From: Cacconaster sp045642485
GTDB taxonomy: Bacteria; Bacteroidota; Bacteroidia; Bacteroidales; UBA932
NCBI GenBank assembly: GCA_045642485.1
Contig: JAZUIV010000016.1
Coordinates: 37,887 to 101,886, forward strand
Length of the DNA: 64,000 bases
Reading direction: 5' to 3'
A model generated the notes under the pieces. The model was not told the DNA's origin. It searched no databases and saw only the letters and a program-made list of their open reading frames with translations. The translations under genes and the position numbers were made by a program. Positions 1 to 9,000 of this stretch are shown here, one piece after another. Positions within the stretch are counted from its first letter, which is position 1. Each line of letters begins with the position of its first letter.

Positions 1-213
1 ATGCCAAAAAGCGGTGGTGGCCGCCGAAGTGATGGTAATACCACGCTCCTGCTCCTGAACCATCCAGTCCATCGTCGCAGCTCCCTCGTGAACCTCGCCT
101 ATCTTGTGGGTCTTGCCCGTATAGTAGAGGATACGCTCGGAAGTTGTGGTCTTACCGGCATCTATATGAGCCATGATACCGATATTCCTAGTGTATTTGA
201 GATCTCTTGCCAT
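1..213 (-). CDS. fusA: Elongation factor G, N-terminal 71 residues (cut by window edge)
   Basis: GTPase that drives ribosomal translocation. The visible part begins MARDLKYTRNIGIMAHIDAGKTTT, with a canonical P-loop (AHIDAGKTTT, about residues 15-24), and ends in switch I (RGITITSAATT). It lies 9 bp downstream of the rpsG stop in the order rpsL-rpsG-fusA, the conserved str operon. The rest of the gene is off the left edge. This is the canonical EF-G, to be contrasted with the divergent paralogue at 16348-18465. Confidence 0.95.
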   Translation of the reverse strand, partial: MARDLKYTRNIGIMAHIDAGKTTTSERILYYTGKTHKIGEVHEGAATMDWMVQEQERGITITSAATTAFWH

Positions 214-222
214 CTTCTGGAA

Positions 223-699
223 TTAGAAGCGGAAGTGTGCGAAGGCCTTGTTGGCCTCAGCCATTCTGTGCATATCCTCCTTTCTCTTGAAGGCTGCGCC
301 TTCGCAGTTGTATGCGGCCATTATTTCGGCTGCAAGTTTTTCTGCCATGGAGTGACCTGCACGCTTGCGGGCGAAAAGCACCATATTCTTCATTGAGAGA
401 GACACTTTTCTTTCAGGACGCACCTCCGTAGGCACCTGGAAGTTTGCTCCACCAACCCTGCGGCTTTTAACCTCAACCTGCGGGGTTACGTTTTCGAGAG
501 CTTTCTTCCAAATATCGAGAGGAGCCTGTTCAGAATCTTTCATCTTCTCGCCGATGATGTCGATTGCATCGTAAAAAATAGAATACGCGATACTCTTCTT
601 CCCCTGCAACATAAGATTGTTCACGAAACGGGTTACCTGTACATCGTGAAACTTAGGATCAGGAAGTAGAATCCTCTTTTTAGGCTTCGTTTTTCTCAT
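223..699 (-). CDS. rpsG: 30S ribosomal protein S7
   Basis: Primary 16S rRNA-binding protein that nucleates assembly of the 30S head. The 158 residues match the usual bacterial length; recognisable blocks are the N-terminal KKRILLPDPKFHD, the central GGANFQVPTEVRPERK and the C-terminal EANKAFAHFRF. It sits 36 bp after rpsL and 9 bp before fusA, so it is the middle gene of the str operon. Nothing is unusual. Confidence 0.97.
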   Translation of the reverse strand: MRKTKPKKRILLPDPKFHDVQVTRFVNNLMLQGKKSIAYSIFYDAIDIIGEKMKDSEQAPLDIWKKALENVTPQVEVKSRRVGGANFQVPTEVRPERKVSLSMKNMVLFARKRAGHSMAEKLAAEIMAAYNCEGAAFKRKEDMHRMAEANKAFAHFRF

Positions 700-735
700 T
701 TTTCGAAAGATTTAAATGATTTGAGTGTTGGGTGG

Positions 736-1119
736 TTACTTCTTAGGGGCTTTGGGACGCTTTGTGCCATAGAGGGAACGACTCTGAGTACGACCCTCTA
801 CACCAGCAGTATCCAACGCACCTCTAAGGATGTGATAACGTACACCGGGGAGGTCTTTCACACGACCGCCACGAACAAGCACGATGCTGTGTTCCTGAAG
901 GTTGTGACCTTCGCCGGGGATGTATGCATTGACCTCTTTCTGGTTGGTGAGCCTTACACGGGCCACTTTACGCATGGCTGAGTTAGGCTTCTTGGGAGTT
1001 GTAGTGTAAACACGTACACAAACACCACGTCTTTGAGGACATGCATCAAGTGCGCGAGATTTGCTTTTCTCTTCGATAACCTCGCGACCTTTGCGAACTA
1101 ATTGTTGAATTGTTGGCAT
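736..1119 (-). CDS. rpsL: 30S ribosomal protein S12
   Basis: Decoding-centre protein of the small subunit, 127 residues. The TPKKPNSAMRK and GGRVKDLPGVRYH loops are intact. The two lysines whose substitution commonly gives streptomycin resistance (K43 and K88 here, counting Met1) are both wild type, and the aspartate next to K88 that is methylthiolated in many bacteria is present. First gene of the str operon, behind a good promoter and a short leader hairpin. Confidence 0.97.
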   Translation of the reverse strand: MPTIQQLVRKGREVIEEKSKSRALDACPQRRGVCVRVYTTTPKKPNSAMRKVARVRLTNQKEVNAYIPGEGHNLQEHSIVLVRGGRVKDLPGVRYHILRGALDTAGVEGRTQSRSLYGTKRPKAPKK

Positions 1120-1152
1120 AAATAGTTGTTAATCTTTTATTTATGTTATTTT

Positions 1153-1169
1153 CCCCACATTTTGCGGGG
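1153..1169 (-). promoter_or_regulatory. Small hairpin in the str operon leader
   Basis: Just after the predicted transcription start of rpsL the leader can fold as CCCCGC-AAAAT-GTGGGG (six pairs including one G-U). It has no T tract directly behind it, so it is not an obvious terminator. It could stabilise the mRNA or take part in ribosomal-protein autoregulation; that is inference only. Confidence 0.4.
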
Positions 1170-1172
1170 TTG

Positions 1173-1203
1173 CAAAGATAGGACAAAAATCCCTAAATGC
1201 CAA
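1173..1203 (-). promoter_or_regulatory. Promoter of the rpsL-rpsG-fusA operon
   Basis: On the minus strand TTG (1203-1201), a 20-bp spacer and TATCTTTG (1180-1173) match the Bacteroidota housekeeping promoter TTTG-N19-21-TAnnTTTG. The start would fall near 1168, giving a leader of about 50 nt before the rpsL ATG at 1119. Confidence 0.8.
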
Positions 1204-1220
1204 CAAGTTTTCAACAAAAA

Positions 1221-2450
1221 TCACTTGAAACTGAAAATTTTATCGCTCCTGCGCAGGTTTTCCCTGACAGGGATAGAGCAGACATCGCCCTTGGAGGCAG
1301 TCTCCACGCTTTTGAAGTCCACTCTTATTTCCGGAACGGTGTATTCGATGACACCTGTCGTAGGGCCGCATATGAGCATTGTGTCACCGACACTGAAGGA
1401 TCCTGTCTCCACGGTGATTTCGGCCACTCCGATTTTGGCGAAATAATTGGTGACCCTGCCGATATATGTCTTGGTGCGGGTGGCGCGGTTGCCGTAGGCA
1501 TCGCTCCACTCACCGAGCCGTGCCCCCTGGTAGTAACCGTCCCAGAACCCCCTGTTGAATACAGTTGCAAGCTTTGACTTGAGGGTTGCGGCCAGTTCAG
1601 GTGTATATCTCCCCTCTTCGACGGCATCGGCGGCATCCCGGTAGGCTCGTGTCACCGTCCTGACATACTCGCTGCTTCGGGCACGCCCTTCGATTTTGAA
1701 GACGGAGACCCCGGCATCGGCGATTTTGTCCAGGAACTCTATGGTGCACAAATCCTTGGGGGACATTATGTATTTGTTGTCCACCACCAGTTGCGAGCCT
1801 GTCTCAAGGTCGGTCACCTCATATCCGCGACGGCAGATCTGGTAGCAGGAGCCCCTGTTTGCGGAGGCGCCGTATTCGTGAAGGGAAAGATAGCATTTGC
1901 CGGAAACCGCCATACAGAGAGCCCCGTGGCAGAACATTTCTATCTGCAGAGGCCTCCCTGAAGGGCCGCAGATGCCCTCCCTGTCGATGGTTGCCTTTAT
2001 CTCCTTGACCTGCCCCAGATTGAGTTCTCTGGCAAGGACGATTACATCCGCATATCTGCTGTAGAACCGCAGGCTCTCCCGGTTGGAGATGCTCAGCTGT
2101 GTGGAAATATGGACTTCCACACCTATCTGGCGGGCATATTCGATGACTGCCATATCACTGGCAATCACTGCGCTGACCCCCGCATCACGGGCGGCACGAA
2201 GGGCTTCCCTCATCGGCTCGAGATCATCGTCATAAAGGATTATGTTCAGAGTGAGATATGATTTCACCCCGTTTTCACGGCAGATCCGGCATACCTCCAC
2301 CAAATCTTCCGGAGCGAAATTATTCGCGGAGTGGGAACGCATATTCAACTTTCCCACACCGAAATAGACCGAATCGGCCCCTCCCTGGATTGCGGCCCTC
2401 AGGCACTCGAAGTTGCCTGCAGGAGCCATTATTTCTATCTTACCGTTCAC
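1221..2450 (-). CDS. U32-family protein (TrhP/YegQ-like)
   Basis: Members of this family modify tRNA or rRNA (for example 5-hydroxylation of tRNA uridine) and were first labelled collagenase-type peptidases. The sequence carries the family N-terminus IEIMAPAGNFECLRAAI, an EMFCHGALCMAVSGKC segment and GSCYQICRRGY; the clustered cysteines are typical of the Fe-S-binding members. A GTG at 2450 is chosen because it gives the family N-terminus after four residues and overlaps the upstream stop (GTGAACGGTAA), as in coupled genes. An ATG at 2498 would add 16 unrelated residues; one at 2429 would cut into the conserved start. About 409 residues. Which RNA it acts on cannot be told. Confidence 0.85.
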   Translation of the reverse strand: MNGKIEIMAPAGNFECLRAAIQGGADSVYFGVGKLNMRSHSANNFAPEDLVEVCRICRENGVKSYLTLNIILYDDDLEPMREALRAARDAGVSAVIASDMAVIEYARQIGVEVHISTQLSISNRESLRFYSRYADVIVLARELNLGQVKEIKATIDREGICGPSGRPLQIEMFCHGALCMAVSGKCYLSLHEYGASANRGSCYQICRRGYEVTDLETGSQLVVDNKYIMSPKDLCTIEFLDKIADAGVSVFKIEGRARSSEYVRTVTRAYRDAADAVEEGRYTPELAATLKSKLATVFNRGFWDGYYQGARLGEWSDAYGNRATRTKTYIGRVTNYFAKIGVAEITVETGSFSVGDTMLICGPTTGVIEYTVPEIRVDFKSVETASKGDVCSIPVRENLRRSDKIFSFK

Positions 2451-3420
2451 GTCCCAGAAGCATTCCGGCGAACTCTGCCAGACGGGCTTTCTGCTCATCC
2501 GTAAGAGATGACCCTTTCAGGGCCTCGATAGCCTTGTTGTTATATGTCGCAATTTCGTTTTCGGCATCCTGTTTTATGTCCAGATCGAGATAGAGAGCCT
2601 TCATCGCGGAGATTTTCTCCTGTTGTCCTTCCTGCCCGTCAATTTTCATAATCCTTTCTATCTCAGACTTCTGAGAGGAATTAGCCTTTCTTGTGGCATT
2701 CACCAGCAGCCAGGTCTTCTTGTTGCAGGAGATATCCCCTCCTATCTTCTTCCCGAAGGATTTCTCGTCCCCGAAGGTATCCAGATAATCGTCGGCTATC
2801 TGGAATGCTAGCCCGAGCTTGTAACCGTAATCGTACAGCACATCGCATAATTTTTCATCCGCACCACCCAGTATCGCCCCCATCTTCGCGGAAGCGGCGA
2901 GCAGGCAGGCGGTCTTCAGCCCTATCATCCTCAGGTAATCATCTCCGGTTATGTATGGGATGTTCTCGAAATCCATATCCAGCTGCTGCCCCTCGCAGAT
3001 TCTGATGGCAGTGGAGGTGAACAGGTCCAATATGCCGGGGAGGACCGCACCGGGAGCCCTTGCCAGATATTTGTAAGAAAGGAATGCCATCGCATCTCCG
3101 GAGAGAATCGCCACGTTCTCGTTCCACTTCTTGAATACGGTGGGCCTTCCCCTTCTGGTTGGAGCCTTGTCCATTATGTCATCGTGCAGCAGTGTGAATT
3201 CGTGGAACATCTCCAGTGCGAAAGCAGGACTGAGAACGGAACTGTCAATCCTGTTGCTGAAGAGGTTATATACCGTCAGACAAAGTTTCGGCCTTATTCT
3301 CTTCCCCCCTATCGACATAGTATATTCCACAGGCTCATACAGGTTGTACGGATCCCTGCTATAGCCCATTTCCACGCCGGTTTTCTCCACGAATCTTCCG
3401 ATTTCTTCAAGTGTGTACAT
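2440..3420 (-). CDS. Polyprenyl diphosphate synthase (short-chain, FPP/GGPP type)
   Basis: Condenses isopentenyl diphosphate with allylic diphosphates to supply quinone, undecaprenyl or carotenoid precursors. Both aspartate-rich motifs are present: LLHDDIMDKAPTRRGRPT (about residue 85) and QIADDYLDTFGD (about residue 210), plus GGKRIRPKL near the N-terminus. 326 residues is normal. A Phe five residues before the first DDxxD favours a short-chain product, but this is inference. It overlaps the downstream U32 gene by 11 bp and has its own promoter at 3441-3470. Confidence 0.9.
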   Translation of the reverse strand: MYTLEEIGRFVEKTGVEMGYSRDPYNLYEPVEYTMSIGGKRIRPKLCLTVYNLFSNRIDSSVLSPAFALEMFHEFTLLHDDIMDKAPTRRGRPTVFKKWNENVAILSGDAMAFLSYKYLARAPGAVLPGILDLFTSTAIRICEGQQLDMDFENIPYITGDDYLRMIGLKTACLLAASAKMGAILGGADEKLCDVLYDYGYKLGLAFQIADDYLDTFGDEKSFGKKIGGDISCNKKTWLLVNATRKANSSQKSEIERIMKIDGQEGQQEKISAMKALYLDLDIKQDAENEIATYNNKAIEALKGSSLTDEQKARLAEFAGMLLGRER

Positions 3421-3440
3421 ATAATTATTCCTTTCACTCG

Positions 3441-3470
3441 CAAAGTTAGGAGCAGTTTTTGAATAAACAA
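3441..3470 (-). promoter_or_regulatory. Promoter of the polyprenyl synthase/U32 pair
   Basis: Minus strand TTG (3470-3468), 19-bp spacer, TAACTTTG (3448-3441), followed 20 bp later by the ATG at 3420. Fits the TTG-N19-TAnnTTTG consensus. Confidence 0.75.
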
Positions 3471-3492
3471 CGAAAAAAAGAAATCAGATTCT

Positions 3493-3500
3493 TATCTTTG
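3493..3500 (+). promoter_or_regulatory. -7 element of rsgA, placing the start at or next to the ATG
   Basis: TATCTTTG ends only 5 bp before the rsgA ATG at 3506. No good -33 TTG is seen at the expected distance. If used, the mRNA would have essentially no leader. Confidence 0.5.
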
Positions 3501-3505
3501 CGAAT

Positions 3506-4426
3506 ATGAACACTAGAGGCACAGCGACTGTGGTCAAACATACCGGGAGCCATTACCTGCTGAGCGAACTGCCACTGTGGCAGCCCTTCGAAGCGGTAAT
3601 ACGGGGAAAACTGCGCCTGACGGGTTCCAAATCCACCAATCCGGTGGCTGTGGGAGACCGCGTCACCTTCGAGGACGGGGTGATAACCGGAGTCCTGCCC
3701 AGAAAGAACTACGTCATCCGCCGGTCCACCAACCTTTCCCGCGAGAACCACATAATCGCCGCAAATCTGGATATGGTGTTCCTCGTGATGACAGTGATTC
3801 TGCCTGAGACGAAACTTGCCTTCGTTGACCGGTTCCTCGTCACCTGCGAGGCATACGGCATCCATCCCGTAATCGTAATGAACAAGACGGACCTCTACAC
3901 GGAGAGAGAACTGCAGGAACAGATGGAGTGGATGGCGGAAATCTACCGTAACGCAGGATATGAAGTAATCGGAGCCTCCACCCGTACGATGCAGGGAATA
4001 GACAGAATAAGAGAACTTTGCAGAAACGGCGTCTGCCTCTTCAGCGGCCAGTCCGGGGTTGGCAAATCCTCCCTTCTCAAGGCTCTGGATCCGGCTCTGA
4101 ACCCGAAAATCGGGGAAATATCCATCTCCCACCTGCAGGGAAAGCATACCACCACCTTCTATGAGATGCATCCCCTTTCAAGCGGTGGGGTCGTGATAGA
4201 CACCCCCGGCATCAGAGGGTTCGGACTCGTGGATTTCGAAAACGGGGAGCTGAGCAAATACTTTCCGGAGATGCTGAAAGTTATGGATAACTGCAGATAT
4301 ATGCCCTGCACCCACACCCACGAGCCGGGATGCGCTGTCAAGGAAGCCCTCGAAAAGGGAGAAATTTCAGCGGAAAGATACTCTTCCTACCTCGGAATGT
4401 TGGAGGAGAACACAAAATACAGATAG
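3506..4426 (+). CDS. rsgA: Ribosome small-subunit-dependent GTPase A
   Basis: Circularly permuted GTPase that releases late assembly factors such as RbfA from the 30S subunit. In order: an N-terminal OB fold (residues 1-70), the permuted G motifs MNKTD (G4, about 129), GQSGVGKSSLLKAL (G1, about 182) and DTPGIRGFG (G3, about 232), and a C-terminal zinc site with CRYMPCTHTHEPGC (about 268-281). 306 residues is typical. It is 12 bp upstream of the S41 protease gene and probably co-transcribed. An rbfA gene lies elsewhere in this window (47378-47722). Confidence 0.95.
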   Translation: MNTRGTATVVKHTGSHYLLSELPLWQPFEAVIRGKLRLTGSKSTNPVAVGDRVTFEDGVITGVLPRKNYVIRRSTNLSRENHIIAANLDMVFLVMTVILPETKLAFVDRFLVTCEAYGIHPVIVMNKTDLYTERELQEQMEWMAEIYRNAGYEVIGASTRTMQGIDRIRELCRNGVCLFSGQSGVGKSSLLKALDPALNPKIGEISISHLQGKHTTTFYEMHPLSSGGVVIDTPGIRGFGLVDFENGELSKYFPEMLKVMDNCRYMPCTHTHEPGCAVKEALEKGEISAERYSSYLGMLEENTKYR

Positions 4427-4438
4427 AAAAGAGCACAT

Positions 4439-6037
4439 ATGAAGAATTTGTCAATTGCACTCATTCTGCTGGCTACATTCGTTCAGGCCGGCGCACAAAG
4501 CAAAGAATTCAAGTTGGGCCAGGCCCTTGAAATACAGAATGCCGTCCTTCAGGAAGTGGCCAGGAGTTATGTCGATAGCGTGGATTTCAGGAAGATGATT
4601 GATGCCGGCATCGAAGCCATGCTCAGCACTCTGGATCCCTATACCGTATATTACCCCGAAGAGGAGGACGAGAGCGTCCAGCTGATGACCACCGGCATCT
4701 ACGGAGGTGTCGGCTCCCTTATCAGAAAACTTCCGGGCCAGCCCGTGAAACTGGTCGAACCTTATATCGGTTCCCCCGCTGTGAAAGCCGGACTGGAGCC
4801 GGGGGATGAGATACTCAAAATCGACGGCGACTCCATCCTGGACCTGACAAGCGAGCAGGCTTCCGAAAGGATGAAGGGGCAGCCCGGAACAACGGTCCGA
4901 TTCACGGTTGTCAAGGGTCGCGGAGGCGATACTCTGGACGTTATCGTGACAAGGGAACGTATCCACATCTCCAATGTGGTCTATGCGGGAATGCTGAGGG
5001 ACACAATAGGCTATATCGCCCTTGACGGATTCACATCCAAAATGCACGAAGAGGTGAAGGCAGAACTCGACATTCTCAAGAAGAAAGGAGCCAAACGCCT
5101 TGTCATCGATCTTCGCGACAACGGAGGAGGGGTGATGGAGGAAGCCATCGACCTGATTTCCCTGTTTGTCCCCAAAGGGACCACAGTTGTCAGTTCGAAA
5201 GGTCGGTCTTCCCTCGATGAGACAAAATATCTCACGACACTCGCACCGGTCGATACGGTGATTCCCCTTATGGTGATGATCAACAGCCTTTCCGCCTCCG
5301 CATCTGAAATCTTCGCCGGTGCCGTGCAGGATCTTGACAGAGGCACGATTGCAGGGAAGAAATCATTCGGCAAAGGACTCATCCAATCCATACGCCCCAC
5401 CCCCTACAACAGCAAGGTAAAGGTTACAACCGGTAAATATTATACCCCTAGCGGGCGGTGTGTGCAAGCCATAGACTACAGCCACCGCAACGAGGACGGC
5501 AGCGTTGGATTCGTTCCCGATTCCCTGAAGAAGGAGTTCAAGACCCGCATTGGCCGCAGTGTCTATGACGGAGGAGGCATCACCCCTGACATAGAGGTTG
5601 AAAGCCCTGAATACAGCCGCACCGCCATCGCCCTAATTGTGGCTGACATAACAGGAGATTTTGCAATTGAATATTATAGGAAGCACCCGTCAATCGCCCC
5701 TGCAGAGGAGTTCCGGATGAGCGACGAAGATTATGAGGATTTTGTAAAATTCGCGGCTTCTCAGGATTTCGACGTGAGAAGCAGTGCCCAGACCGCACTC
5801 GACGCGCTGATTAAAGTGGCGGAAAAGGACAATCTGTACGAAACATACAAACCTGAGATAGATGCTCTTTCCGCCAAACTGAACCTTGACAAGGAAAATT
5901 CCCTCCGCGCACGCAAGGCGGAAATTCTTCCTTTGGTGGAAAAGGAGATTGTGGAGAAATTCTATTTCAACAGGGCAAGCACTGTAGTCTCATTGAGAAA
6001 CGACCCCCAGCTTGAAGCAGCCCTAGACAAATGGTAG
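4439..6037 (+). CDS. S41-family carboxy-terminal processing protease
   Basis: Periplasmic serine protease of the CtpA/tricorn-core type. A Sec signal peptide (MKNLSIALILLATFVQAGAQ) is followed by an N-terminal helical region, a PDZ domain (about residues 75-165, with PYIGSPAVKAGLEPGDEILKIDG) and the catalytic core containing NSLSASASEIFAGAVQD (about 283-299) and GKKSFGKG (about 305-312), which supply the Ser-Lys dyad. 532 residues is normal for Bacteroidota members. It follows rsgA closely and converges on dnaE with 9 bp between. Confidence 0.92.
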   Translation: MKNLSIALILLATFVQAGAQSKEFKLGQALEIQNAVLQEVARSYVDSVDFRKMIDAGIEAMLSTLDPYTVYYPEEEDESVQLMTTGIYGGVGSLIRKLPGQPVKLVEPYIGSPAVKAGLEPGDEILKIDGDSILDLTSEQASERMKGQPGTTVRFTVVKGRGGDTLDVIVTRERIHISNVVYAGMLRDTIGYIALDGFTSKMHEEVKAELDILKKKGAKRLVIDLRDNGGGVMEEAIDLISLFVPKGTTVVSSKGRSSLDETKYLTTLAPVDTVIPLMVMINSLSASASEIFAGAVQDLDRGTIAGKKSFGKGLIQSIRPTPYNSKVKVTTGKYYTPSGRCVQAIDYSHRNEDGSVGFVPDSLKKEFKTRIGRSVYDGGGITPDIEVESPEYSRTAIALIVADITGDFAIEYYRKHPSIAPAEEFRMSDEDYEDFVKFAASQDFDVRSSAQTALDALIKVAEKDNLYETYKPEIDALSAKLNLDKENSLRARKAEILPLVEKEIVEKFYFNRASTVVSLRNDPQLEAALDKW

Positions 6038-6046
6038 CCTCGCTTC

Positions 6047-9000
6047 CTAAAGTTTGATCTCTTTCTTGAGATAGTGCCTCAAGCCGTGCATCTCCAGAAA
6101 GTCGTAGAGTTCAAAACAGGGGTCAGCCTTGATTTCCTTCGATAACATCACCACGCTGTCCTGCTGTCCGTCGTGTGAAAAAAGAATGTCCATATAAAGT
6201 CGTGCCTTCCCCTTGTGGCGCTTCAACTCCCGCGCAAGGTCCTTCCTCAACTCAGGGGAGACTCTGTCAATAGGCATCACTACGTGGAATTCCTTTATGA
6301 ATTTTTCCTTCAGGTCAGACAGGAATCCTATTCCCGTAAGCCTCAAATCAAAGGACTCTTTCTCCCCTTCCTTGGCATAACGCTTTCTTGCAGAGCATTT
6401 TATCAAAAGGCAATGATGTACCTTCGCGTAGCGTATGAAACTCTCATAATCCCTGCTTGAAACGTTGAAACGGTGGCTTCCCGAATAATCCTCGACCGTA
6501 AGCCTGAACCAGGGCTTGTTCTCGCTTTTGGTGAAGAGTTCTTCAACGGCTGTAACCAGTCCCGCAAAATAGAAATCTCTGTTCTGCAAAGTTTTGTCCG
6601 AAGAGAGAGATGCTTCTATCTCCCCTATTTTGGAAAGAGGTGTATCCGCGAATTCATCTATCTCCAGTTTGTATTTGTCAAGAGGATGGGATGACAGGTA
6701 CATTCCCACAAGTTCCTTCTCCCTCTTCAGGAATTCTATCTCACTGTATTCGGACACGGAAGGAGGGACAGGTCTCAAAGGCTTGAGTTCCATTGAATCT
6801 CCGAAGAGGCTCATCCCCGCATCGAAGGAATCGTTCTGGTATTTCGTACCATATTTCACAACAGCATCGAGGAATGTCTCGTCCTTTCCGGCCAGAGGGC
6901 AGGCGAACTGGGCGCGGCTGACATTGCCGAAACTGTCGAACGCACCTGAGAAAACAAGACTCTCCAATGCTTTTCTGTTGATTGAGCCGGCCGGCATCCT
7001 CTCCACGAAGTCGAACACGTCCCTGAAGGGTCCGCCCTTTCTCCTTTCGGCCACAACAGCCTCGATTATGCTCATTCCGACCCCCTTGATTCCGGCCATT
7101 CCGAAACGGACGTTACCGTCTTTGTTCACCGTGAACTCAGCCTGGCTCTCGTTGATATCCGGGCTTAGGAGTTTGACCTTCCACTTGCGGCAATCATCCA
7201 GCACTTTGGTGATTTCCTCCATATTGTCGAGGTTACAGCAGAGGTTGGCGGCAAAGAATTCGGCCGGATAGTGGCATTTCAGCCAGGCCGTCTGGTAACT
7301 TACCCAGGCGTAGCAGGTGGCGTGTGACTTGTTGAAGGCGTATTCGGCAAACGCACGCCAGTCCTTCCAGATTTTCTCAAGCACTTCGGAAGGATGCCCG
7401 TTCTCCCGGCCTCCCTCCATAAACTTGCTGTTCAGGCTCTCGAGCACAGTTATCTGCTTCTTTCCCATCGCCTTTCGCAACTTGTCGGCCTCACCCTTGG
7501 TGAAACCTGCAAGCTTCTGAGAAAGCCTCATCACCTGCTCCTGATAGACTGTCACCCCGTATGTCTCCTTGAGGAACTCCTCCATCTCGGGGAGGTCGTA
7601 AGTAATCTGCTGGACTCCAAGCTTGCGGTCAACGAAATCGGGGATGTAGTCCATAGGGCCGGGGCGGTAGAGGGCATTCATAGCAATCAGGTCCTCAAAC
7701 CTCTCCGGGTGGAGCTTCTGGAGCCACTCCCTCATCCCGGGCGACTCGAACTGGAAAATGGAGGTGGTGTCTCCGCGGCTGTAAAGTTCGAAGACTTCCT
7801 TGTCCTCCTTGTCGATGGCTTCTATATCGATGTCCACCCCGTGAGACTCCTTTATCAGGTCCAGAGCCTTGTGGATGATGGAAAGGGTGTTCAGCCCGAG
7901 AAAGTCCATCTTCAGCAGACCGCACTCCTCTATGTAGTGACCGTCGTACTGCGATGTCCAGACGTCTTTGCCTGTATCCTTGTCCTTGGAGAGGCAGATG
8001 GGGATGTAATCACTCAGGTTGCCAGGTCCGATGATGGTGGCACAGGCGTGCATACCTACTTGGCGCACACTTCCTTCCAGCTGACGGGCATAGTCCAGTA
8101 CCTCCCTGTTGAGGTCATTGCCCTCCCTGGAAAGTTCCTCCTGCAGTTCGGGGACGAGACGGAAACAGTTCTCGAGAGTGATTTTCACGTTCTTCTCCTC
8201 CACCGTGCCGTCATCATTCTTTTTCTTCTCCGAAAGACGGGCGGGAATCAACTTCGAGAGACGGTTCGACTCGTCTATGGAGACGTGGCTGATTCTTGCC
8301 ACGTCCTTGATGGCACCCTTGGCCAGCATAGTGCCGAAAGTGATGACACGGGAAACGTGGTCCAATCCGTATTTCTGCTCCACATATCTGTGGGCAAAGG
8401 GAAGATTCTCGAAATCCACGTCGATATCGGGCATTGAAACTCTGTCCGGATTGAGAAACCTCTCGAACAGAAGGTCGTAACGGATAGGGTCCAGATTTGT
8501 GATTCCCAGGCAATAGGCCACGACAGAACCGGCAGCGGAGCCTCTACCGGGACCGACCATATAGCCTGCGTCGCGGGAAGCCCTGATATAGTCCTGAACT
8601 ATGAGGAAATAATCCGGGAAGCCCATCTTGCAGATGGTCTTCAGTTCGAAATCTATCCTGCCTCTCTGTTCTTCGTTAAGAGTCTCCCCATATCTTTTTC
8701 GGGCTCCTTCGTAGGTCAGGTGGCAGAGATATGCAACGGACTTGCAGAAATCATCGCCGCGATAGTTCCCCTTCGCGTCATTCTTTCCCACCTCTATGAC
8801 CTCTGCGTATTTTTCCAGATGGGTGTCAATCTCCTTGAGGAAGTCCGGTTCGATGTCGAACTTCGGAAGAATGTAGTCGTGGTCTATCTTGTAGGCTTCT
8901 ATCTTGTCCGCAACCTCACAGGTATTGTCCAGAACTTCAGGATGATCGGGGAACAATTCCTCCATCTCCTCCCTGGTCTTGAGATACTCGGCTTTGGTGT

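Noticed and set aside
736..1119. Possible streptomycin-resistance substitutions in S12.
   Set aside because: Both relevant lysines are wild type.
2451..2498. ATG start for the U32 gene giving 425 residues.
   Set aside because: The extra 16 residues are unlike the family and would overlap the upstream gene by 59 bp; GTG at 2450 fits better.
7394..8437. Long open frames antisense to dnaE, with others at 8720-9961 and opposite gpmI.
   Set aside because: They are the complement of conserved coding sequence and show no promoter, ribosome site or plausible protein composition.
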